A DNA stretch of 64,000 nt from Anabaena sp. UHCC 0187 (GTDB lineage: Bacteria > Cyanobacteriota > Cyanobacteriia > Cyanobacteriales > Nostocaceae). Where the stretch lies: assembly GCF_009712035.1 (NCBI RefSeq), contig NZ_VILB01000003.1, positions 124,001 through 188,000 of the forward strand. The letters run 5' to 3'. Positions 58,187 through 64,000 of this stretch are shown here, piece by piece; the stretch's first letter is position 1, and every line of letters starts with the position of its first letter. The notes beneath the pieces were generated by a model. The model did no database searches, was not told where the DNA came from, and worked only from the letters and a program-made list of their open reading frames with translations. The position numbers and the translations under genes are program-made.

Positions 58187-58278
58187 ATATGATCAGAAAT
58201 TATTACAATTTAGTTATGGTTATACATCAAAAAAACAGCTTACCCTAAAGCATAAACTTTAATTAGCCGATTTCATAA

Positions 58279-58881
58279 TTATTTATTAGCTCTGTTTTCT
58301 AGAATTACATGAATAATTGACGGTAATAAAGAAACAACAATAATTAAACCAATTATTGGTAATAGATACTTATCTAATTGTTCTGCTGGTAGAGTTTTTC
58401 CCAAGAAAAATCCTAACAAAGTAATTCCAAATGTCCAAACAAAGCCACCCACCAAATTGTAAGACATAAAAGAGCGATAGTGCATAGCGCCAATTCCTGC
58501 GACAATCGGGGCAAAAGTTCTGACAATTGGCACAAATCTAGCTAAAACAATCGTCTTTTTACCATGCTTTTCATAAAAATCTTGAGTTTTCACAATATGT
58601 TTTTTACGAAATAACCAAGAATCATCTTGAGAGAATAATTTTCTCCCGAATTTATGCCCTGTAAAATATCCGACATTATCACCTAATACAGCACAAACAA
58701 ATGCACCGAAAATCAAAACCCAAATATTCAACAAGTTTTGAGAAGCAACAAATCCTGCCGTAAATAGTAAACTATCACCAGGCAGAAAAAACCCAATCAA
58801 TAAACCAGATTCAGCAAAGATAATTCCCCATACTCCAAAGTAACCCAGCGATTTAATTAATTCTGGTAAATTAAAGTGCAT
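58279..58881 (-). CDS. DedA family membrane protein
   Basis: SNARE-associated/DedA family of lipid scramblase-like proteins. FAESGLLIGFFLPGDSLLF (23-41), the YFTGHKFGRKLF segment and ARFVPIVRTFAPIVAG with the essential Arg are typical. The length is 200 residues. Probably supports membrane lipid recycling, e.g. of undecaprenyl phosphate. Confidence 0.85.
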   Translation of the reverse strand: MHFNLPELIKSLGYFGVWGIIFAESGLLIGFFLPGDSLLFTAGFVASQNLLNIWVLIFGAFVCAVLGDNVGYFTGHKFGRKLFSQDDSWLFRKKHIVKTQDFYEKHGKKTIVLARFVPIVRTFAPIVAGIGAMHYRSFMSYNLVGGFVWTFGITLLGFFLGKTLPAEQLDKYLLPIIGLIIVVSLLPSIIHVILENRANK

Positions 58882-58997
58882 AAAATCCGATTTGCTTAAG
58901 AAGTTGCATTCAACATTTTAACGTTCATAAATTTATAAAAATACCAAATAATATTAAGTTTAGATAAAATTATTTTATATTGGGGTAAAGACCAAAA

Positions 58998-59780
58998 ATG
59001 CAAAGATATCTAAAAGTGCTGAGATTATTTTGGAGTGCTGCCCTTGCAGCGGAAATGGAATACCGTATTAATTTTATCATTGCTGCTTTCAGTAGCTTAG
59101 GTAATTTAATAGGTAGTATCTTTAGCTTATTCCTATTTTACCGCACAGGCTACACTTTTACGGACTGGTCATGGGAAGCAGCTTTAGTAGTCTTAGGAAT
59201 TTTTACCTTATTACAGGGCTTTTCTGCTACCTTCCTCGCTCCCAACTTAAATCGGATTGTTCGCCATGTTCAGGAAGGGACTTTAGACTTTGTATTATTA
59301 AAACCTATTCGCAGTCAGTTTTGGTTATCTATTCATACCCTTTCCCCCTGGGGAATACCAGATTTAATCTTCGGTGTACTCATCATTGGCTACGCTGGTA
59401 CAAAACTTAACGTAAGTATTGATCAATATTTATTGACTATTTTTCCCTTGGGTTGCGGTTTAGTTATTCTTTATAGTCTGTGGTTTATACTAGGGGCAAC
59501 CAGTATTTGGTTTGTGAAAATATACAACGTTACAGAAGTATTAAGAGGGTTGTTAGAAGCCGGAAGATACCCCATTAAGGCCTATCCGGCTGCTTATCGC
59601 TTGTTTTTTACCTTTGTAGTACCAGTAGCTTTTTTAACTACAGTTCCCGCTCAGTTTATGCTAGGACAAATTCAATTTACTTGGTTGATAGGTGGGGGAC
59701 TTTTAGCTCTAATCTTATTTTTTATTTCTACTCAGTTTTGGCGATTTGCTCTCCGTTTTTACACTAGTGCTTCCAGTTAG
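58998..59780 (+). CDS. ABC-2 type transporter permease (DUF990-like)
   Basis: A 260-residue membrane protein with about six hydrophobic helices. RIVRHVQEGTLDFVLLKPI is the family's conserved cytoplasmic loop. Partners of this family, a second permease and an ATPase, are usually encoded beside it, but neither neighbour here is one. Substrate unknown. Confidence 0.8.
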   Translation: MQRYLKVLRLFWSAALAAEMEYRINFIIAAFSSLGNLIGSIFSLFLFYRTGYTFTDWSWEAALVVLGIFTLLQGFSATFLAPNLNRIVRHVQEGTLDFVLLKPIRSQFWLSIHTLSPWGIPDLIFGVLIIGYAGTKLNVSIDQYLLTIFPLGCGLVILYSLWFILGATSIWFVKIYNVTEVLRGLLEAGRYPIKAYPAAYRLFFTFVVPVAFLTTVPAQFMLGQIQFTWLIGGGLLALILFFISTQFWRFALRFYTSASS

Positions 59781-59834
59781 TAACTAAATTTTTTTGTTAA
59801 TCAATACCTTGTCTAAATTGAAAAAAAACCTTGA

Positions 59835-59910
59835 TTTGTAGGTTGGATTGTTCGCGGAGCGTAGCGTATAAATTCGTTGGGTTGCGCTGTCACTTAACCC
59901 AACCTACAAA
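59835..59910. repeat. Long inverted repeat between convergent genes
   Basis: A 12-bp perfect inverted repeat (TTTGTAGGTTGG at 59835-59846, complement at 59899-59910) encloses a GC-richer core containing GCGGAGCGTAGCG and GGGTTGCGCTGTC. It lies between the ABC-2 permease and the MscS gene and can act as a bidirectional terminator. It looks like a dispersed palindromic or MITE-like repeat of the genome. Confidence 0.75.
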
Positions 59911-59950
59911 AAATGGCGAAGGTATTGTTTACCACTAAAATTTTGATTTC

Positions 59951-61603
59951 TTAACCAGTGTAAATATGAGCCAGTCTCAAGCGGCGAATCATCTCTCGAC
60001 GCACTTCATTTTTAACTCGTTCACCACGTCTCCAATGTTCTAATTGAATATTATCAATGTAGAACCTTACAGAAAATTGCATACAAGAACCTTGAATATC
60101 TGTGATTTGAATTTGTGGTTCTTTCCAAGCAGTAGATGACTCTTTAAAGTTGGTTTCTATCCAATCTAAAAATTTGACTGCGTAGTCATCTAATCTAGTT
60201 TCATTAACACCGGGATTGGAAATTGTTTGAAACAATTTACTAAGTTTAATTTTTAAGAGTTCAATCTTTTGTTCCCATTCTTCAGGTAAGATGTTTTGAT
60301 CTTCCAAAACTAAATCCGGATCTTCTAACCAAGCTTCATACCAAACTCTGACTAAGCTAATCAGATTTTGTTTGCCAGTGGATTCTTCTTCTAACCAGGA
60401 GCGTTGTCTTTTACCCTTACGTTCTGTAATCACAACCATTCCCATGAGGTCTAATATCTCTGTATAGTCCTTCATAAGACCTTTCAGTTCTTGTGCATCT
60501 AACCCACCCTTTTCTACAATTAAAATGTCTTCAATTAATTTCTCAAATGCAGTATTGATTTTTTTTAACTGAAGATTGATTTCTTTTTCAACTAATATCC
60601 GCTTCCGTCCAGCTTCTTTTTTAGAAAGCCCATCTTCTTGAGCTTCTTTTAACCCATAAAAACTGTCTAATGATTTAAGTTTGTCATCAAAATCAGCTAA
60701 GGTGTCTGGGTGTCCAGCGACAATTTCTTGTAGGATATTTGTTGCCATCGTTGCATCAGCATCAATCCTCACTGCCACAGGAATTGTATAAGCATAGTGA
60801 GTAGTGGGACGACTAAGGTTGGTGATACTATCATTTCCCAAGGTAGCATTGGGAATATACACCTCACAATGCTGTTCTATTAAGTACAACTTTGTGACTC
60901 GAATACCAATTTGTTTGATAATTGCTAGTGAACCATCAGAAGTAGAAATAACATCTCCGAACTTAAATGGTGTATCAACTAATAGAACCAACCCGCTGAA
61001 AAAGTTGCTTAAAATATCTTTGACTGCTAACCCTAAGACAACCGTGATACTACCTAGAGCTAATCCTATTCCCGATAAATCTACACCAAGGGAACTAAAA
61101 AATAGGGAAATACCAATAATATAAGTGATTACTGGTATAAAATTTTGCAAAAGAGGTATTAAAACATCATCCCAAACAGCCTCTGTTTGCCGAGCGTAGG
61201 CTTTCAAATAGGTAACGGCCGCTTCAGTAAACAACTGGGTAATCCAGTAAGTTAGCACTCCTATGAGGAGCGCCGTCATTCCTTTCTGAACCCATTTAAT
61301 TATTTCTCCTGAACTACTTAAATTGAATAGGGCAATTTTAAGACTGAGCAGGATGAAAATTATAGTTAGAGGAGTTTGCGAAACACCGAGAATGAGAATT
61401 AATGTATCCTTTTCCCATTTGCGAACTAGCGGTCGGAGGACATAAAAAAGTCCTACATAAACTGCAAGAAAGATACCTACACATAAGCCCAAAGTCAATA
61501 AAAACGCACTAAATTGTGCCGCAGTTGGCATAACTATTAGTGATGTAGCTATAGGATTAGTCGTTGGAGGTGGTGATTCTGCTTGAGCAAGAATATAAAT
61601 CAT
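59951..61603 (-). CDS. Mechanosensitive ion channel (MscS family)
   Basis: A 550-residue MscS homologue. Four or more N-terminal membrane helices (about 20-210). The pore-lining/beta-domain start shows GIGLALGSITVVLGLAVKDILSNFF and FKFGDVISTSDG. After YIPNATLGNDSITNLSRP a long, charged cytoplasmic insert (about 300-420, rich in Lys/Glu) is present, and the C-terminal beta-barrel part follows (FSVRFYIDNIQLEHW). The extra coiled-coil-like insert is longer than in E. coli MscS. It should gate osmotic solute release. Confidence 0.85.
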   Translation of the reverse strand: MIYILAQAESPPPTTNPIATSLIVMPTAAQFSAFLLTLGLCVGIFLAVYVGLFYVLRPLVRKWEKDTLILILGVSQTPLTIIFILLSLKIALFNLSSSGEIIKWVQKGMTALLIGVLTYWITQLFTEAAVTYLKAYARQTEAVWDDVLIPLLQNFIPVITYIIGISLFFSSLGVDLSGIGLALGSITVVLGLAVKDILSNFFSGLVLLVDTPFKFGDVISTSDGSLAIIKQIGIRVTKLYLIEQHCEVYIPNATLGNDSITNLSRPTTHYAYTIPVAVRIDADATMATNILQEIVAGHPDTLADFDDKLKSLDSFYGLKEAQEDGLSKKEAGRKRILVEKEINLQLKKINTAFEKLIEDILIVEKGGLDAQELKGLMKDYTEILDLMGMVVITERKGKRQRSWLEEESTGKQNLISLVRVWYEAWLEDPDLVLEDQNILPEEWEQKIELLKIKLSKLFQTISNPGVNETRLDDYAVKFLDWIETNFKESSTAWKEPQIQITDIQGSCMQFSVRFYIDNIQLEHWRRGERVKNEVRREMIRRLRLAHIYTG

Positions 61604-62037
61604 TGATGCCTATCTCAACTATTACAATTTTTAACGAATTCCCAAGAGGAATTATCTCCAGAATGTCAGGAAATAGAAATATGGATAGAGTCATAAATAC
61701 ATGATATTTTCTAGCAGTTTCTACTTTGTCTACCACTAGGTTTGACCATATTTGCTACCTAACTATCCAATCTCAAAATCAACCTCTTGATGTGATTGAT
61801 ATTTGATGTATCTCCTATTTATGTAGGTACAATTTCCAGATAATACTCTATTTTTACTCAACCTCACAAACTAAATTATGGTGGGTTTACTTAAAAAGCT
61901 TTTGTAGTTACAATACCTTGTTATCTATAATATTTATGCAAAAAAAAGTAAATTTATATTGCAATAATGACTGACTATATGCTTTTAATTTTCGCTAAAA
62001 TCAACATCTGACAATTTTTAAACAGGAGAAATCAGGC
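61604..62037. other. Divergent intergenic region mscS-like/pdxJ
   Basis: 434 nt of AT-rich sequence holding the promoters of both genes. An AGGAGA Shine-Dalgarno sequence precedes the pdxJ GTG start. I see no RNA gene, repeat or operator that I could support. Confidence 0.4.
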
Positions 62038-62754
62038 GTGCCTACACTCGGTGTTAATATTGACCATATCGCTACCATTCGGCAAGCACGGCGGACAGTA
62101 GAACCAGATCCCATAGCAGCAGCAATACTAGCAGAACTAGCGGGTGCAGACGGAATTACTGCCCATTTACGCGAAGATAGAAGACATATTCAAGATCGAG
62201 ACGTGCGGTTATTGCGGCAAACTGTGAGAACCCACTTAAACTTAGAAATGGCAGCAACCACAGAAATGTTAGCCATAGCCCTCGATATCAAACCCGATTA
62301 TGTTACCTTAGTACCGGAAAAGCGGGAAGAAGTAACTACAGAAGGTGGTTTAAATATTTTCGGACAAATTGCTAGAATAGGAGAGATAGTTGATAAGTTG
62401 CAAAATGCTGGCATTCCCGTAAGTTTGTTTATTGATGCCGAACCACCACAAATTGAGGCATCTGTCAAGGTAAAAGCTAAATTTATTGAACTGCATACAG
62501 GGCAATATGCAGAAGCCAAAGACGAAACAACTCGGCAAAAAGAACTAGCTTTATTAGCCCAAGGTTGTGAACAAGCCATTAAAGCTGGGTTACGGGTGAA
62601 TGCCGGTCATGGACTCACCTACTGGAATGTTTACCCCATTGCTGCGCTTCCAGGCATGGAAGAACTAAACATTGGTCACACTATCATTAGTCGGGCTGCT
62701 TTAGTAGGGATAGAAAGAGCCGTCCGAGAAATGAAAGAAGCCATGCGGGGGTGA
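62038..62754 (+). CDS. pdxJ: Pyridoxine 5'-phosphate synthase
   Basis: Last step of the DXP-dependent vitamin B6 pathway, condensing 1-deoxyxylulose-5-phosphate and 3-amino-acetonyl-phosphate. [16 protein letters not shown] at the N-terminus, [17 protein letters not shown] and [13 protein letters not shown] carry the family's active-site His, Arg and Glu residues. The start is GTG at 62038, preceded by AGGAGA. The length is 238 residues. Confidence 0.96.
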   Translation: MPTLGVNIDHIATIRQARRTVEPDPIAAAILAELAGADGITAHLREDRRHIQDRDVRLLRQTVRTHLNLEMAATTEMLAIALDIKPDYVTLVPEKREEVTTEGGLNIFGQIARIGEIVDKLQNAGIPVSLFIDAEPPQIEASVKVKAKFIELHTGQYAEAKDETTRQKELALLAQGCEQAIKAGLRVNAGHGLTYWNVYPIAALPGMEELNIGHTIISRAALVGIERAVREMKEAMRG

Positions 62755-62826
62755 TTGGTAATTGGTAATTGGTAATTATAAAAACTATTCCCCAGTTCCC
62801 AGTCCCCAGTCCCCAGTCCCCAGTCC
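62754..62826. repeat. TTGGTAA and CCCCAGT heptamer arrays (downstream of pdxJ)
   Basis: Three TTGGTAA-type copies (62755-62775) and four CCCAGTC-type copies (62790-62826) in the pdxJ-SnoaL spacer. This is the same class of short tandem arrays as in the ribosomal cluster, but with different heptamers. Confidence 0.8.
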
Positions 62827-62882
62827 TAGAGGGGTGTTAGCTGCGAAATCCTCAAAAGTCACATTTGAAACTTCAAACTTCT

Positions 62883-63602
62883 ATGACTTCTCAACAGTCT
62901 AACAACCTGCCCCTATGGGTACAAGATAGAGCTAAGGTAATTGCAGCCAGCACTGATGCTCAATGGCGTTATCAAAAAGCCCCTGACTATAGCCGTTCTC
63001 AGGAAAACCTAGCGAAAGAGAGTATCCACCACCATCTTGAAGGTACACTGGAAGCTATTGTCGAAAATCTGGTGAGAACCTTTGAAATGGAAGTGTCATG
63101 GAAAACTAACCCCCAACAGTGGTTATCTATCGTTAATGACAAATTCCGGGTTAGTAGCAATGGTGGTCAAGAATACACCGCTGCTGAATTAGGTAAATCA
63201 GGTACTTATAATTTATTTATGGCTGATTCTGAACATTACAAAGCTTCAGAAGAAAGTTTTGAATCATCCCATGATATCTTTCATAGTACCTTTCCTAAAG
63301 GATTTCCCTGGGAAGTATTAGCAGTTTATTCAGGTCCGCCTAATGTTACATTTAAATGGCGACACTGGGGACATTTTCAAGGTAAGTATAAAGGTTATGC
63401 ACCTACAGGGAAAACAGTAGAAATTATCGGTATGAGTATTGCTCAAGTTACCGACGATTTAAAAATTGTTTCCTTAGAACACTATTTTGATAATGCCCTA
63501 TTCTTGGAAAGCCTGACAGCAGGTGGCAAACTAGAAAATAGTGAAAATAAGAGCGGTGGTTGTCCTTTTAGTTCTTGGTTTCAGGGATTGAAGAAAAGTT
63601 AA
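62883..63602 (+). CDS. SnoaL-like/NTF2-fold protein similar to plant pathogen-related proteins
   Basis: A 239-residue protein from ATG at 62883 (MTSQQSNNLPLW); an in-frame TTG at 62865 is less likely. The core FRVSSNGGQEYTAAEL, FPKGFPWEVLAVYSGPPNVTFKWRHWGHF and IIGMSIAQVTDDLKIVSLEHYFD, and the terminal GGCPF, resemble in order the pathogen-related proteins of plants and SnoaL-like polyketide cyclases. Catalytic function is unknown. Located upstream of ycf54. Confidence 0.7.
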   Translation: MTSQQSNNLPLWVQDRAKVIAASTDAQWRYQKAPDYSRSQENLAKESIHHHLEGTLEAIVENLVRTFEMEVSWKTNPQQWLSIVNDKFRVSSNGGQEYTAAELGKSGTYNLFMADSEHYKASEESFESSHDIFHSTFPKGFPWEVLAVYSGPPNVTFKWRHWGHFQGKYKGYAPTGKTVEIIGMSIAQVTDDLKIVSLEHYFDNALFLESLTAGGKLENSENKSGGCPFSSWFQGLKKS

Positions 63603-63665
63603 CTTCTTAGGGTACAGATTCGACACTGTACCCTAAAATTATAGATTAGTCAGCAAACAAAGAAA

Positions 63666-63995
63666 ATGCAAACATACTATTACATTTTGGCCAGTCAACA
63701 CTTCCTTATGGAAGAAGAACCGATAGACGAAGTTCTCAAAGAACGGACTCGTAACTATCATGAACAAGAAAAAGAAATTGATTTTTGGTTAGTTAAGCAA
63801 CCCGCTTTTTTAGAAACACCGAAAATGGCTGATATTAAAAAGAAATGCCCCCAACCTGCGGCAGCCATTATTTCCACCAATGCCCAATTTATTACCTGGT
63901 TAAAATTGCGGTTAGAGTATGTAATTACTGGACAATTCTCCGCCCCTACCGATACCATACCGAATCCATTAGCATCCCTTACCACAGCTTCTTAA
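63666..63995 (+). CDS. ycf54: Ycf54, Mg-protoporphyrin monomethyl-ester cyclase complex protein
   Basis: Small accessory protein needed for assembly or activity of the aerobic cyclase that makes the isocyclic ring of chlorophyll. TYYYILASQHFLMEEEPIDEVLKERTR and EIDFWLVKQPAFLETP at the N-terminus, and WLKLRLEYVITGQFSAPTD with IPNPLASL near the end, match Ycf54 closely. The length is 109 residues. The gene is complete at the edge of the window. Confidence 0.93.
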   Translation: MQTYYYILASQHFLMEEEPIDEVLKERTRNYHEQEKEIDFWLVKQPAFLETPKMADIKKKCPQPAAAIISTNAQFITWLKLRLEYVITGQFSAPTDTIPNPLASLTTAS

Positions 63996-64000
63996 TAGGG

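Noticed and set aside
1-64000. tRNA, rRNA, tmRNA, RNase P RNA or riboswitches
   Set aside because: None was recognised by eye in the intergenic regions. A covariance-model scan (tRNAscan-SE, Infernal/Rfam) would be needed to exclude small ones.

Overview
The window is chromosomal DNA from a filamentous, probably heterocyst-forming cyanobacterium of the Nostocales. The evidence is gene content: ndhN, a PsaE-type photosystem I domain, nblA, ycf54 and a zinc-free L31. HIP1 octamers (GCGATCGC, e.g. 580-587, 781-788, 1543-1550, 2278-2285) are frequent, and spacers carry short tandem heptamer repeats typical of heterocystous cyanobacteria. No rRNA, tRNA, prophage or CRISPR array was recognised.

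Region 1 (1-2060) holds the 3' end of an unknown gene, a polyphosphate/ATP glucokinase and a small 2TM protein. Region 2 (2078-20030) is the cyanobacterial S10-spc-alpha super-cluster. It is transcribed leftward from rplC to rpmE and prfA and includes secY, adk, infA, rpmJ, rpoA and truA. rpsJ, rpsN, rpmD and rpsD are missing from their classical bacterial positions, as is usual in cyanobacteria. Many spacers are filled by three kinds of short repeat that can fold back on themselves.

Region 3 (20031-32521) is mixed housekeeping: ndhN, a decayed Uma2 gene, a DUF3172 protein, an antiporter-AMIN pair, an ABC-F ATPase, an Uma2 gene, gpmI, secG and a zinc metallopeptidase. Its standout is a 350-residue protein whose first 61 residues are a near-perfect PsaE and whose remainder is an unrelated, partly hydrophobic domain. 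Region 4 (32571-41759) is accessory. It has a REP-associated transposase with REP palindromes beside and inside it, a glycosyltransferase, an MFS protein overlapping recO, deoC, and a leftward three-gene operon (DUF262, HEPN of MAE_28990 type, DNA cytosine methyltransferase) that looks like a defence or restriction-like system.

Region 5 (42092-47635) is a kdpA-kdpB-kdpF/G-kdpC potassium pump operon without kdpD, followed by a GNAT gene and a PAS-GGDEF relic. Region 6 (47722-64000) contains anmK, a Ser/Thr kinase, nblA, a PP2C phosphatase, an ABC1 kinase, an ABC exporter, membrane proteins (ExoD, DedA, ABC-2 permease, MscS), pdxJ, a SnoaL-like protein resembling plant pathogen-related proteins, and ycf54.

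Functional links: the ribosomal cluster couples translation, RNA polymerase alpha and Sec secretion, and secG lies elsewhere next to gpmI. Kinase and PP2C phosphatase flank nblA, but any regulatory link between them is only inference.
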